Source: Leptospira stimsonii (GTDB lineage Bacteria; Spirochaetota; Leptospiria; Leptospirales; Leptospiraceae). Taken from it: DNA of 64,000 bases. Of this stretch, positions 1-9,265 are shown piece by piece. The DNA lies in NCBI RefSeq assembly GCF_003545885.1, contig NZ_QHCT01000006.1, forward strand, positions 1-64,000, read 5' to 3'. The notes under the pieces are model-generated. The model was not told the origin of the DNA, did no database searches, and saw only the letters and a list, made by a program, of their open reading frames with translations. A program made the translations under genes and the position numbers. The first letter of the stretch is position 1. Every line of letters starts with the position of its first letter.

Positions 1-379
1 TTGAGAATCCGTCGCCATACATACTCCTCAGGTTGAATACTTTATCGTTTCTGTCAACCGAGGTCGCTAGTTTCATAGATAACTTTCTACAGATCGCGGA
101 AGCAGAAAGACCTAAGGGAAATAGCTCAATCGATTCAATGAGCAAGTAAGAGAACTCCCACAGAGGCAACTTTAGATGTTCTAAGGGGGTTCCAGAAGTC
201 CTTGAATCTAAATAATTACATTGAGGACAACGGATTACATTCTCCCTCGTAGAAACTTCTTTGCTAAGAGAAATTTTACAATCAGGACAATTCTTAGGAT
301 AGACAGTAGATAATAGGTTCTTAGTAACTTGAGAATAATAGTCGGTGTTTAAGTGAGGGAACTCTTGGTTAAAACGATC
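1..379 (-). pseudogene. IS1595-like transposase N-terminal remnant (partial)
   Basis: A minus-strand frame stays open from 379 to the window edge and has no ATG near its beginning; an in-frame TAA lies just upstream. The translation holds a zinc-ribbon pair, NCPDC and RCPQC, then a stretch reading TSGTPLEHLKLPLWEFSYLL and later LSASAICRKLSM. That arrangement (zinc ribbon, then a 'T-G-T-x-L..x.K.PL..W' block, then a helix-turn-helix-like segment) is typical of IS1595/ISXO2-type transposase N-termini. The missing start and upstream stop suggest a decayed copy, but the rest lies outside the window. The family assignment is inferred from the motif pattern only. Confidence 0.45.
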
Positions 380-557
380 TTAGCAGTGAGTTTTTTGGGA
401 AAAGGTTTCGTAAAGGATTTATAGTTCTGTGGGGAATCGGTTCTGAATTAGAATTCTTTTTTACATGGAGCGGGTTGCAAAACAGTGGACCCAAGACATT
501 CCGGTGAAAAGCATGGGTTCCGCTTTCAAAACGCTGTGCAATGGTGAAAATGAATTC

Positions 558-2096
558 CTACTCGGCGCCGATTCCCAAATACGTTCGAATTTTCTCGGAC
601 TCGTATTTTTCTTGGGCAGACTTTTCCGGATACAATTTTGAAAAACAAACCGCACTCAGAAAGGAAAGAGCCATCGAAAAGATGGCCGGGTTTTTTAAGG
701 GAAAGATCGCCGTTTTAAAACCGAAGACGTCGACCCAAACGGTCGGACTTAAAACGATCAAAACGATCGCGGATACGGATCCAGTAAGAATCGAAACAAC
801 TCCTCCGATCGTGCTGAAATTCTTCCAAACGATGGATAAAAACAAGGCAGGAAAATTTCCACTCGCGGCGATCGCAAAAGCAAGACCGACTAAGAACGCT
901 ACGTTCTGATCCTTAAAAAGGATTCCGATCAAAATACCTAACACCCCAAAGGCGACCGTGGCCCTTCGTGCAACTCTTACCTGTTCCGCTTCCGTCGCGT
1001 CCCCTTCTTTCATCACGCTCACAAAAATATCATGGGAGATCGTGGAAGCCGCCGCTAAAGTCAAACCCGCGACAACGGCAAGAATCGTCGCAAACGCGAC
1101 CGCCGCGATAAAACCCATCAAGATCGTTCCTCCGAGAAGTTCGGATAACAAAGCCGCCGCCATATTTCCTCCCTTATCCACGCTCGCAATCGGTTCCCTT
1201 CCGATCAAAACAGCGGCGGAAAAACCGACGATCGGGATAATCAAATAAAAATATCCGATAAAGGTCGTCGCATACGCCACGGACTTCCGCGCTTCTTTCG
1301 CATCGGGCACCGTATAAAAGCGCATTAGAATATGAGGAAGTCCTAATAAACCCAACATCAAGGCCAATCCCAAGGAAACCGCATCCAGAGGATTGGAAAC
1401 AAGACCTCCCGGCTCCAAGGCCGCGCTTCCGAACTTTTTATCGACGGCGCCGTATAGATTCTCCAAGCTGAAACCGAATTGAGCGAGTGCAAGAATGGTG
1501 AGTAACGTAACACCGGACAAAAGTAGGCAGGCTTTGATGATCTGAACCCAAGTGGTCGCGATCATTCCACCGAACAAAACGTAAAGGAGCATCACGATCC
1601 CAACGATAACGACCGCGACTTCGTAAGGAAGACCGAACATCAGATTAATAAGTTTACCCGAACCCACGATCTGAGCGATCGAGTAAGTGAGCGTCACCAA
1701 AATTCCGCCTATCGCCGCGGCGATCCGGATCGGCTTTTGTCTCAATCGAAACGCGACCACATCCGCAAACGTAAACTTACCGAGATTACGAAGCGGTTCC
1801 GCGACGAGAAACATCAGAGCCGGCCAACCTACTAGCCAACCGACCGCATACAACATTCCGTCATATCCTTTGAGCGCGACCATCCCCGAAATTCCTAAAA
1901 AAGAAGCGGCGGACATAAAATCACCGGAAAGAGCGAGCCCGTTCTGAAAACCCGTGATACTTCTTCCAGCGGCGTAGAACTCGCTGGAAGTTTTCGTTTT
2001 TCTCGCGGCCCAATACGTGATTCCTAACGTAAGAACAACGAAGATGAGAAAGAAAAGGATGGATAAAAAATTCGGTTGTCCGAGTTGCGAATTCAT
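558..2096 (-). CDS. actP: Sodium:solute symporter, acetate permease (ActP) type
   Basis: A 512-residue multi-pass membrane protein of the sodium:solute symporter family. The stretch FYAAGRSITGFQNGLALSGD, followed by MSAASFLGISG (about residues 40-72), is the segment most characteristic of ActP-type monocarboxylate permeases. Length and roughly 13 hydrophobic segments fit the family. It starts 4 bp after the DUF485 gene ends, the same order as yjcH-actP in enterobacteria, so the two are probably one operon. By family it would take up acetate or related short monocarboxylates with sodium. Substrate is inferred; other SSS substrates such as pyruvate or propionate are possible. Confidence 0.88.
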   Translation of the reverse strand: MNSQLGQPNFLSILFFLIFVVLTLGITYWAARKTKTSSEFYAAGRSITGFQNGLALSGDFMSAASFLGISGMVALKGYDGMLYAVGWLVGWPALMFLVAEPLRNLGKFTFADVVAFRLRQKPIRIAAAIGGILVTLTYSIAQIVGSGKLINLMFGLPYEVAVVIVGIVMLLYVLFGGMIATTWVQIIKACLLLSGVTLLTILALAQFGFSLENLYGAVDKKFGSAALEPGGLVSNPLDAVSLGLALMLGLLGLPHILMRFYTVPDAKEARKSVAYATTFIGYFYLIIPIVGFSAAVLIGREPIASVDKGGNMAAALLSELLGGTILMGFIAAVAFATILAVVAGLTLAAASTISHDIFVSVMKEGDATEAEQVRVARRATVAFGVLGILIGILFKDQNVAFLVGLAFAIAASGNFPALFLSIVWKNFSTIGGVVSILTGSVSAIVLIVLSPTVWVDVFGFKTAIFPLKNPAIFSMALSFLSAVCFSKLYPEKSAQEKYESEKIRTYLGIGAE

Positions 2097-2100
2097 AGAA

Positions 2101-2403
2101 TCAATCCTCCAACCTTTTCTTCAAAGATTCTACGCTTCGATCATAGTAACGATTGGCCCAAAAAACATAGACCAAGGTGAGGATCCAAGAAAAGAAAATC
2201 ACCAAAGCGCTCAGAAGAATTCCTATATTGGAAAACGTTCCCACCTTTCGAATCAAAAATTCAGGGTAGAATGCGACGGAAAGAATATAACCGTAATACG
2301 ATAAAAACAACAAACCCAAGAGTGTAAAACTTACGATCCAGCGGGAACGAACCAACTTCTTAAAATCCGGTTCTTCCATCAGCGCGTGCAGTGTGATTTT
2401 CAT
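2101..2403 (-). CDS. DUF485 family membrane protein (YjcH-like)
   Basis: About 100 residues with two transmembrane helices. It matches the DUF485 layout: an N-terminal 'EEPDFKKLVRSRW' amphipathic stretch, first helix, short loop, second helix and a charged C-terminus ending 'YDRSVESLKKRLED'. I chose the ATG at 2403 rather than an in-frame ATG 13 codons upstream because AAGGGAG sits about 9 bp before it and the downstream protein begins like other family members. It lies immediately upstream of the ActP-type permease, as in other bacteria. Its role is not established; an accessory or stabilising subunit of the permease is inferred. Confidence 0.82.
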   Translation of the reverse strand: MKITLHALMEEPDFKKLVRSRWIVSFTLLGLLFLSYYGYILSVAFYPEFLIRKVGTFSNIGILLSALVIFFSWILTLVYVFWANRYYDRSVESLKKRLED

Positions 2404-2507
2404 TCTTAGAACTCCCTTTGCCGCCGAGCAAAATAGAATCAATTCTCAACTCATCAAGGAGAATTTATTCGAAGTTTAAAAAAATGAAATATTCCTCTAC
2501 TGGATTC

Positions 2508-3701
2508 TTATTCATGAAGAAAGGAATAGATTCTCTCCCACACTTTTGGGTCGCTTAACAAAGAAGAATGCTCCGCATCGGAAAGAAAGCTTTGATACAC
2601 GATTTCATCCGGTGGAATCGAACTCGTAAAGGTAACCCTTCCGTCCCCGGGCGCTCTTTGCGCATTCTTAAAATCCCAAAGCCAATGGTCCGGATTTTTT
2701 TCGGGCATAAGAACTCTCATCGTGGGTCGATTTTTCGCGTGAACGACCAAGACGGGAGGATACTGATTTCCTTTTTTGGGATCGAGAGAATTTCGAAACG
2801 AGAGCGCAAGATCCAATCTGGACTGAAATTCTTTCAAAGAAGGAGGGGGTTCGCAATGCGCTTCGTGGGAATACGGACCGAGTTCGTATTTCTCCCAATC
2901 GGAAGCATTAAAAAAACGGAATGGAATGTTCTTCTGATCGGAATCCTTGAGTAATTCCTTCGTATCAAAACTTCCTTCTCTCGGGAAAAACGTATAAACC
3001 GAAATGAAACTCGAAACGACACAAGCGCTTGTGATCTCCGGGTTGAGTCCGGTGGAAACTCCGGAAATCAGATCTTCCATAAATCCGATTCCTCCACGAA
3101 ACGGAACGCCGACAAAGATCACCTTCGACGCTAGGTTCGGTCTTCGATTGATCACCGAGAGCGCGAGATTTCCTCCGTTGCTATGACCTACGAGAACGGG
3201 TGCGACTCCGGCGTTTTCCTTTTGAACCTTTTCCAAAAATGCTTCGAGAGCCAAGGAAGTTTCGCCGTTGTCCTTTCTCCAATCGTAAGGAAAAACATAC
3301 GGTCGGATTCTTACCGATGTGGAAAGCCACTGCAACCAAGGCTGATAAACTTTTACATCGATCAAAAACGGGATGAGAGTTACGGAAGATAAAACCTCTC
3401 CTACTTGAACCGAATCGTTCTTTCTCAAAGTTAGATCGGGTGCGGAAAAATTCAAAGCCTGCCAAGGAGTAAGCCAAATCGCGTCGAGGGAACCGGACTC
3501 GTTCTTTCGAAAGAGCTCGGATCCCTTATAACCGGGAACGAAAACGAGAGGGATTTGCATCGCAACCGTGGAACGACTTCCTTCGGATCCGACATTCTTT
3601 AACAAACCCGGGCCGAAGGTCCGTTCCTTTTGACCGGAACAAAACAAAAACGAAAGAAGAATCAAACCCGCCGAAGTATTTGTATGGAATTTCACGAACA
3701 C
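2508..3701 (-). CDS. Alpha/beta hydrolase, LCAT/lipase-like, probable lipoprotein
   Basis: A 397-residue protein starting at a GTG. A hydrophobic leader ends 'LLSFLFC', with Cys21 as a plausible lipidation site. The oxyanion strand reads PLVFVPGYKGSEL (about residues 51-63), and the nucleophile elbow VGHSNGG places the catalytic serine at residue 174. A 'PYDWR' segment (about 139-143) resembles lecithin:cholesterol acyltransferase-type lipases. The likely role is an exported lipase or acyl esterase. It is divergently transcribed from the hydrolase beginning near 3836, so the pair share a roughly 135-bp intergenic promoter region. The substrate is unknown. Confidence 0.75.
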   Translation of the reverse strand: MFVKFHTNTSAGLILLSFLFCSGQKERTFGPGLLKNVGSEGSRSTVAMQIPLVFVPGYKGSELFRKNESGSLDAIWLTPWQALNFSAPDLTLRKNDSVQVGEVLSSVTLIPFLIDVKVYQPWLQWLSTSVRIRPYVFPYDWRKDNGETSLALEAFLEKVQKENAGVAPVLVGHSNGGNLALSVINRRPNLASKVIFVGVPFRGGIGFMEDLISGVSTGLNPEITSACVVSSFISVYTFFPREGSFDTKELLKDSDQKNIPFRFFNASDWEKYELGPYSHEAHCEPPPSLKEFQSRLDLALSFRNSLDPKKGNQYPPVLVVHAKNRPTMRVLMPEKNPDHWLWDFKNAQRAPGDGRVTFTSSIPPDEIVYQSFLSDAEHSSLLSDPKVWERIYSFLHE

Positions 3702-3835
3702 ATACTCGCCGATCGTCGAAAGTTTGTCTATGGTAAAACTTTACCTTTCCTATTTGTAAATTCCTTTCCCTTGGAATTACGATCCTCCGTTCTTTTTGAC
3801 TTGTCAGAGAGGAACGATCCGCTCTTCATTGAAGG

Positions 3836-5713
3836 ATGATTTTGTTTTGTAGAATTCCTTTAAGAATTTGGATTCTTCTCGGATCCTTTGTTCTATTCGA
3901 TTGTGCCACGTATTCTACCGCAAACTATTCTCAGTTCGAACAGGAGAAGTTAGTCAACATCAGTAGCGTCTCTTCGAACAAACTCAGTCTTCTCACGATG
4001 CGATATCTCAAAAGCAACGATCTCGACGAAAGGTTCGAAGATTCTCCTCTCGTAGTCATCTACGATTTGGACAATCGACTTCTCGCGTATAAATCCAGAG
4101 ATCTCGCCTATTATCTTTCCGAACTCTGTTATCTCACCGGAAATTCTTTGGATACGGAAGATCCGGAGTTTGCGAAGATGTATGCTTCTGCATTAGTATA
4201 TTCTTATACATATCTATTTGATTCCAAGGCGACGCCCGCTCCCGATCCGTTTTCAGCGGAATTTCGTTTTGCGCTTCTCACATACAATCGTTCCTTGGCG
4301 CAGTTGGTCCGTTATGCGAAGAAGAATCGAAAGCTGGCTAACGTGACCGATCTCAATCTTCCGTTGATTCGAGGAAATCTCGTAATGGAAAGCGCCGAAG
4401 TCGAAACTTCTTGGACGCCGCAGAATTTTCTGCAAATCGAAGTCGCTTATGATTTTAGGACGAAGGGATTTTCCAATCATATCAGCAAATACGGAATCGG
4501 AACTCCGTTGATTCTAATCCGAAAATTTCCGGAAAACGAACCTCAAAAAAGAATCCAGTATGAATTCATCAACGGAGTCGGACAGGCGTATCCGGGAACC
4601 GCGTTCGTAAGTCTGGAAGAATCTTATCTTGGAAACAGAGACTTGATGAACCTGAGAGCGAAGATTCACGTCTATGATCCCGTCTTTCGAGATCGAATTG
4701 AATTCGAAGGAATGAATCTTCCGATGGAAAGCGATACGACCACACCGCTCGCATACATGCTAACGATCGCACAAAAACGGGACAGCCTACTTGCGATCTT
4801 CGACGGAGAAACGAGCATTTCCAGAAAAGGCCTTTATCTCGTATATCCGTATCGAAAGGATAAGATCCCGGTCGTATTCGTACACGGACTCGCGTCCTCA
4901 CCTTTTATCTGGTTTCCGATGATCAACGAGCTACTCGCCGATCCTGAAATCAAAGAGAAATATCAGTTCTGGGTTTATTGGTATCCCACCGTTAATCCGA
5001 TGCTCCTTTCCGCGGCGGACTTTAGAGATACGTTATACGATTTAAGAAAGGTTTACGATCCGAAAAACGAACACAAAAGTTTTGATCGAATGGTGTTGAT
5101 CGGTCATAGTATGGGCGGCCTCGTCGCAAAGTTAGCCGTAACCAAGGGACGAAAAGAAGAATGGATGACAGCCGCAAACGTCCCCTACTCCGCGTACGAG
5201 TCCATGAGCGAAGAATACAAAAAGGAAATCAAAAGAGTTTTCGATTTCGATCCGGTGCCTTTCGTCAAAAGGGCGATCTTTATCGCGACCCCGCACCGAG
5301 GATCCAATCTCGCCGAAGGAATTTTAGGAACGATCGCGAGATTTCTTTTTATACTTCCAAAGGAGGTGGCGAAAAAATTTCAGGAAGGTTATAAATTCTT
5401 ACTCGTAAATCACAAGGATGGGGATTTAGTTCCGGGAGTCTATGGAGTGGACGGTTTGTCGCCCAAAAGCCTCTTTATGAAAGTAACGGGAGAATACAGA
5501 CCTCTCGTCAAATTTCATTCCATCATCGGGAATTCAAAACTCGCGGATCTGGACTGGATCAGTGATTCGGTCGTTCCTTACGAAAGTTCCCATTTGGATC
5601 ACCCCGAATCCGAATTACTCATTCAATCCGAACATTCCGTTCAAAATCACCTACCGACTTTTTTGGAAGTAAAACGGATCCTCAAGGAACACACAAAAGA
5701 GGAAATTCCATGA
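3836..5713 (+). CDS. Alpha/beta hydrolase lipoprotein (PGAP1/lipase-like)
   Basis: A 625-residue protein with a leader ending 'GSFVLFDC', a spirochaete-type lipobox. The N-terminal ~300 residues are not recognised. The C-terminal half is an alpha/beta hydrolase: oxyanion region VVFVHGLASSPFIWFPM and nucleophile elbow IGHSMGG with serine at residue 425, followed by 'IATPHRGSNLA', which is common in PGAP1-like and triacylglycerol lipase-like proteins. The ATG at 3836 directly abuts a GAAGGA; a TTG two codons later has better spacing and may be the real start. It is convergent with the DUF374 gene (16 bp apart). Substrate unknown; a lipid ester is likely. Confidence 0.75.
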   Translation: MILFCRIPLRIWILLGSFVLFDCATYSTANYSQFEQEKLVNISSVSSNKLSLLTMRYLKSNDLDERFEDSPLVVIYDLDNRLLAYKSRDLAYYLSELCYLTGNSLDTEDPEFAKMYASALVYSYTYLFDSKATPAPDPFSAEFRFALLTYNRSLAQLVRYAKKNRKLANVTDLNLPLIRGNLVMESAEVETSWTPQNFLQIEVAYDFRTKGFSNHISKYGIGTPLILIRKFPENEPQKRIQYEFINGVGQAYPGTAFVSLEESYLGNRDLMNLRAKIHVYDPVFRDRIEFEGMNLPMESDTTTPLAYMLTIAQKRDSLLAIFDGETSISRKGLYLVYPYRKDKIPVVFVHGLASSPFIWFPMINELLADPEIKEKYQFWVYWYPTVNPMLLSAADFRDTLYDLRKVYDPKNEHKSFDRMVLIGHSMGGLVAKLAVTKGRKEEWMTAANVPYSAYESMSEEYKKEIKRVFDFDPVPFVKRAIFIATPHRGSNLAEGILGTIARFLFILPKEVAKKFQEGYKFLLVNHKDGDLVPGVYGVDGLSPKSLFMKVTGEYRPLVKFHSIIGNSKLADLDWISDSVVPYESSHLDHPESELLIQSEHSVQNHLPTFLEVKRILKEHTKEEIP

Positions 5714-5729
5714 TTAGAATATAAGAATA

Positions 5730-6431
5730 TTATTGATTTCTTAATTCTTCGGCTTTATCGATACATCTCTGACGATTTTCCAACATCGCCTTCTCGACCA
5801 TGAGGCGCGCTTCTTCAAAACCCTTCTCGTCCAATTGCCTCGGAATCAAAATCGGTTCGCCGTAAGACACGACGAAAGTGGTGAACGGTTTCGGAATTCT
5901 ATGTTTATCCCAGGATCTTTCGGCGATCCATTGACGAGTACATTCATAGTGGAAGGGAATGATAGGAACCTGAGAAACTTGACCACAAGCGATCAAACCC
6001 GGTTGCACAACAAGCGCGGGTCCGCGAGGACCGTCCGGGGTGATCGCCGCGGGGAGATTTTTTTTGAGATGAACGATAAGCGCTTTTAAAGCCTTGGATC
6101 CGCCCTTGGAAGAACTCCCCCGAATGCTGTAATTATCAAAACGATGTACTACGTTGTTGATAAAATCTCCGTCTTTGGATTCGGATATCAAAACCGCGGC
6201 TCCCGCTTTTCGATTGAGATAAGGAGAATAGAGAACGTTCGTGTGCCAGATGGAAAGGATATAGGGCTTTTTTTCTTTGCGGAGTTTTTCCAAACTTCCG
6301 TCTCCGATATTGACTCTTCGAGAAGTAAAACCGATCAGCCTTTGGAGATTGACGACGAGAAAGGGAATCAACCAAACCAGAAATTTTCTTTTGAACGATT
6401 CTTTTTCTTTTGCTTTAGAATTTTCTTCCAT
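5730..6431 (-). CDS. Lysophospholipid acyltransferase family protein (DUF374)
   Basis: A 233-residue protein with an N-terminal hydrophobic segment ('[18 protein letters not shown]'), then '[15 protein letters not shown]' carrying the His of the acyltransferase core, '[12 protein letters not shown]', 'RGSSSKGG' and 'ITPDGPRGP'. This motif series is diagnostic for DUF374, a branch of the glycerol-phosphate/lipid A acyltransferase superfamily. It probably acylates an envelope lipid at the inner membrane. It stands alone on the minus strand between a convergent hydrolase and a small membrane protein gene. The acceptor cannot be read from the sequence. Confidence 0.82.
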   Translation of the reverse strand: MEENSKAKEKESFKRKFLVWLIPFLVVNLQRLIGFTSRRVNIGDGSLEKLRKEKKPYILSIWHTNVLYSPYLNRKAGAAVLISESKDGDFINNVVHRFDNYSIRGSSSKGGSKALKALIVHLKKNLPAAITPDGPRGPALVVQPGLIACGQVSQVPIIPFHYECTRQWIAERSWDKHRIPKPFTTFVVSYGEPILIPRQLDEKGFEEARLMVEKAMLENRQRCIDKAEELRNQ

Positions 6432-6497
6432 GGAACACGAGATTTTTTTGAAATCGAAAATTCATCACCTCTTTTTTAGAATCCGATCCGACACAAA

Positions 6498-6917
6498 TCA
6501 AGGATAGGTTTCCCGGGAATCATACAAGGAGGAAAATTCCTTATCCCTCGGAAAAAGAAAAAGAAGACCCGTCAAAAAAATCCCCATACCGATCCAATGA
6601 ATAGGATCCGCGAAGATAAAATAAAATATTCCGTTGATCGTATATCCCGAATCCAAAAAAATCACGGAGAGAATTTTAGATTGAGAATAGGATTTGAACT
6701 TATCTATGAGTTTTAGATTTTCTTGAATCAACTTCTTCTTAGCGAAATAAAGCGGAACATACCAGGCAATGGGCAGTAGGAATACGCTCGATCCGAATAC
6801 AAAACCGCTCCAAATCTTCGCGTGTTGACCGTTCTTATTCGCGGAAAGAACGAAGACGATTCCGAATAAAAGTAACAGGAACAAAAGAGAAAAATAGATG
6901 ATCTTTAAGTTTTTCAT
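6498..6917 (-). CDS. Hypothetical four-helix membrane protein
   Basis: 139 residues with four hydrophobic segments (about residues 5-27, 37-58, 86-106 and 109-127), joined by a basic cytoplasmic-looking loop 'AKKKLIQENLKLIDKFKSYSQSK'. I do not recognise a family. It shares orientation with the DUF374 gene 66 bp downstream and could be cotranscribed. Coding potential is supported by the periodic hydrophobicity and by the absence of a better frame. Confidence 0.6.
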   Translation of the reverse strand: MKNLKIIYFSLLFLLLLFGIVFVLSANKNGQHAKIWSGFVFGSSVFLLPIAWYVPLYFAKKKLIQENLKLIDKFKSYSQSKILSVIFLDSGYTINGIFYFIFADPIHWIGMGIFLTGLLFLFPRDKEFSSLYDSRETYP

Positions 6918-7231
6918 TCTTTTCTTTCATCGAAGAAGAACATGAAATTTATTTCCTTAAAAAGTTTTGTCAAGATATTACAAAACTGGAACGTACCAAA
7001 CAGCGAAAAGATGCTTCGAAGTCTCCGGACTATTTGTCATCGAAAGAAGAAAAAAAACGAAATCAACCCGATCTTCGACTCCTCCCGATTCTTATTCGAT
7101 TTCGTTCAATCGTTCGATAAAAACAAAATCGATATCTCGAAACGAATGTAAAATTCTCGAGATTTAAAAATTCGATCGACTGGAGAGGAAAGTTGGAATA
7201 CAGAGTTTGAAACAAAAAATAGGTTTATATT
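6918..7231. other. Intergenic region, promoter-sized, no gene seen
   Basis: About 310 bp of AT-rich DNA between divergent genes. A 69-codon frame (6942-7151) is rich in Lys, Arg and Phe, with no convincing start signal, and looks like chance. It presumably holds the promoters of the small membrane protein (minus) and the symporter (plus). No repeat or structured element was found. Confidence 0.5.
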
Positions 7232-8098
7232 ATGGAATCCAATTTGCTAACAGCTATATTCCTTCCGCTCGCGTTAGGAATCATCATGCTCGGAATGGGG
7301 ATGTCTCTGACGATCGAGGACTTCAAACGGATCTTCATTCTTCCGAAAGCCGCCTTGACCGGACTCACCTTACAGTTGTTACTCTTACCGATCGCAGGAT
7401 GGCTTATCGCGGATTTTTCCGGTCTTCCCGGAGAACTTGCCGTCGGTCTTATGTTGCTCGCAATTTGTCCGGGAGGAGCCACTTCGAATTTGATCACTCA
7501 TCTCGCGAAAGGCGACGTCGCGCTTTCGATCACGTTAACCGCAATCACGAGCTGTGTTACCGTCGTTTCGATTCCGATTCTTCTGAATGTCTCCATGCAC
7601 CATTTCTTAGGAAGCGGACAGATGATCGAATTAAACGTTCCACAGACGATCCTGCAAATATTTTTGGTCACCGTATTGCCGGTTACCATGGGAATGATTC
7701 TCAACGCAAAAAAACCGGACCTCTCCAAAAAGTTCGAAAAACTAGTGAAAGTTCTCTCAGGAATTTTTCTGATTCTCATCATCGCCGGCGCGATCGTAAG
7801 AGAAAGACAGAATATCGTTCCGTTTTTTATCCAAGTCGGACCGGCCGCCTTAGCTCTCAATTTAACCACGATGGTCCTCGGATTTTTAGGAGCGTCTTTG
7901 ATGAAAGTTACGAAGGCGCAAAGAACTTCGATAACGATCGAGGTAGGAATTCAAAACGGGACCCTGGGAATCGCGATCGCGACTTCGATTCTCAATAACG
8001 CGGCGATGGCGATTCCCTCCGCGATTTACAGCTTGATCATGTTCGCGACCGGCGCCCTATTTTCGGTTTGGATGCATAAGATCCCGGACGAGGTTTAA
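7232..8098 (+). CDS. Bile acid:sodium symporter family (BASS) transporter
   Basis: A 288-residue integral membrane protein with about nine helices. 'LMLLAICPGGATSNLITHLAKGDVALSIT' (about residues 72-100) is the hallmark crossover segment of the BASS family, and 'EVGIQNGTLGIAIA' is the second symmetrical motif. The family moves organic anions, in bacteria often keto acids or pantoate-like compounds, with sodium. A paralogue lies at 24016. It stands alone. Substrate not determinable. Confidence 0.85.
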   Translation: MESNLLTAIFLPLALGIIMLGMGMSLTIEDFKRIFILPKAALTGLTLQLLLLPIAGWLIADFSGLPGELAVGLMLLAICPGGATSNLITHLAKGDVALSITLTAITSCVTVVSIPILLNVSMHHFLGSGQMIELNVPQTILQIFLVTVLPVTMGMILNAKKPDLSKKFEKLVKVLSGIFLILIIAGAIVRERQNIVPFFIQVGPAALALNLTTMVLGFLGASLMKVTKAQRTSITIEVGIQNGTLGIAIATSILNNAAMAIPSAIYSLIMFATGALFSVWMHKIPDEV

Positions 8099-8521
8099 CA
8101 TTTTTTTCAAGGATCCTGTGGTAGTTTGAATCCGATTTCGTTTGTCTTCGAAGTCTAAAAATTTTTTACGCTCCGAAGACAAAGGGTCCATTCCATTTTT
8201 ATGATACGTTTGTTTTCTCGAAATAAAAAGTCCGCACGAGGTGCGAATAAAAATCAAAACTTTGTTTGATTCGAAAAAAACCGGAGAGAGTTGCGAAAAG
8301 AAAAGGACAATTCTTTTTTCTTCCAAGTCAGTTGTTCCGACAAAGTATTTTCTAATAAAAAACACTTGAAATCGGACTGGAAGTCCGCTCTGAACCGTCA
8401 CTGGAAAACCTTGACTCTTTCTCGCCGTAAAATTCTACGATTGTCGACTTTTTTACTTGGAAATTCTTCCCCAAAAACCATAAAAGCGGAAGTGATTCCG
8501 CCCCACAAAACACGGACCGAT
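8099..8521. other. Intergenic region carrying one copy of a dispersed element
   Basis: About 420 bp without a convincing gene. Frames on both strands are open in part, but one is low complexity and the other merely extends the downstream lipoprotein gene past its signal peptide. A small hairpin CGCACGAGGTGCG lies near 8233-8245. Positions 8331-8387 hold copy 1 of a dispersed element annotated separately. Confidence 0.5.
8331..8387 (+). repeat. Dispersed palindromic element, copy 1
   Basis: The block runs GTTGTTCCGACAAA, about 25 variable bases, CTTGAAAT, then the palindrome CGGACTGGAAGTCCG. Two further copies at 18668-18726 and 62848-62906 share both ends and the spacing of 38-39 bases between TTCC and CGGACT. 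All three are intergenic. Confidence 0.55.
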
Positions 8522-9220
8522 ATGGCCGTTCTTTCCCGACCGACTTCGATCATTCTATTTTTATTTTGTATGTTTTCTTTTTCCTGCACCATGGTCGGAT
8601 TTCACCGAACAGGGATTCGACAAGAAATCGATTTTGGAAAAGAGGAAACGCTCAAACTCTGTGTTTGGAAGGACAAAAAAATTTCCGAAGTGGAATTGGA
8701 AGCGCTGATCGAAATCTGGAACGAAGAATTAAAACTCTATAAAATCAGAATTTTATTAAACGACGTAAAGGAATGGGAACGTCCCGGTTGGACCGGCTCC
8801 GCCATCATGGATCAGATTTTCACTGCGGATCTTCCCCTTTCTTGTGATCGACTTCTTGCGGTAGCCGGCGGAAAGTTAAGCGACACCGCATTCGAACTTG
8901 TAGGATTGTTCTTCGCCTTTTTCGGAATTCCAAGCTATCAAATTTTAGGTGCGGTCGAAACAAAAACCGGAACAAGGGGATATATTCTGGGACAAACCAG
9001 AACGCTTTCCCATTGGTTCAGCGGAGGCGCAAAAGGAACACTGATTCACGAAGGCTATCATCTCTTGGGATGCGGACATTCTTTTTTTCTCAGCGATTGT
9101 TATCTTCAAATTCAAAAGGTCAAAGAGTTGAAGAGGAAGAATGCGGAACAAGGAGAACCGTTTTTTCCATCAGTGGACGAGGAAGGTCGAATTTTTCTGA
9201 AAAATCCTTGGCATTCTTAG
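8522..9220 (+). CDS. Putative metzincin-like zinc protease lipoprotein
   Basis: A 232-residue protein starting at the ATG at 8522, the position that gives a proper leader: MAVLSRPTSIILFLFCMFSF, then Cys22 as lipidation site. The motif HEGYHLLGCGH (residues 176-186) fits HExxHxxGxxH exactly, the zinc-binding signature of metzincins, with His176, His180 and His186 as ligands and Glu177 as the catalytic base. The usual downstream Met-turn is not obvious. The earlier half contains 'TLKLCVWKDKKISEVELEAL' and is not recognised. It is probably a surface or periplasmic metalloprotease. It could instead be a zinc protein of unknown activity. The next gene (EamA) follows at 46 bp. Confidence 0.65.
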   Translation: MAVLSRPTSIILFLFCMFSFSCTMVGFHRTGIRQEIDFGKEETLKLCVWKDKKISEVELEALIEIWNEELKLYKIRILLNDVKEWERPGWTGSAIMDQIFTADLPLSCDRLLAVAGGKLSDTAFELVGLFFAFFGIPSYQILGAVETKTGTRGYILGQTRTLSHWFSGGAKGTLIHEGYHLLGCGHSFFLSDCYLQIQKVKELKRKNAEQGEPFFPSVDEEGRIFLKNPWHS

Positions 9221-9265
9221 AATTTGTTTTCTTTCATTGCTTGGAAGCTTTTTGAGGATGGATTT

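Noticed and set aside
7207..7998. A 263-codon plus-strand frame inside the symporter gene
   Set aside because: It is out of frame with the clear BASS gene and very rich in Arg, Ser and His; a shadow frame.
8057..8401. A 114-codon minus-strand frame between the symporter and the metzincin-like gene
   Set aside because: No ribosome site, low-complexity composition and overlap with the 3' end of the symporter; it also crosses a dispersed element.
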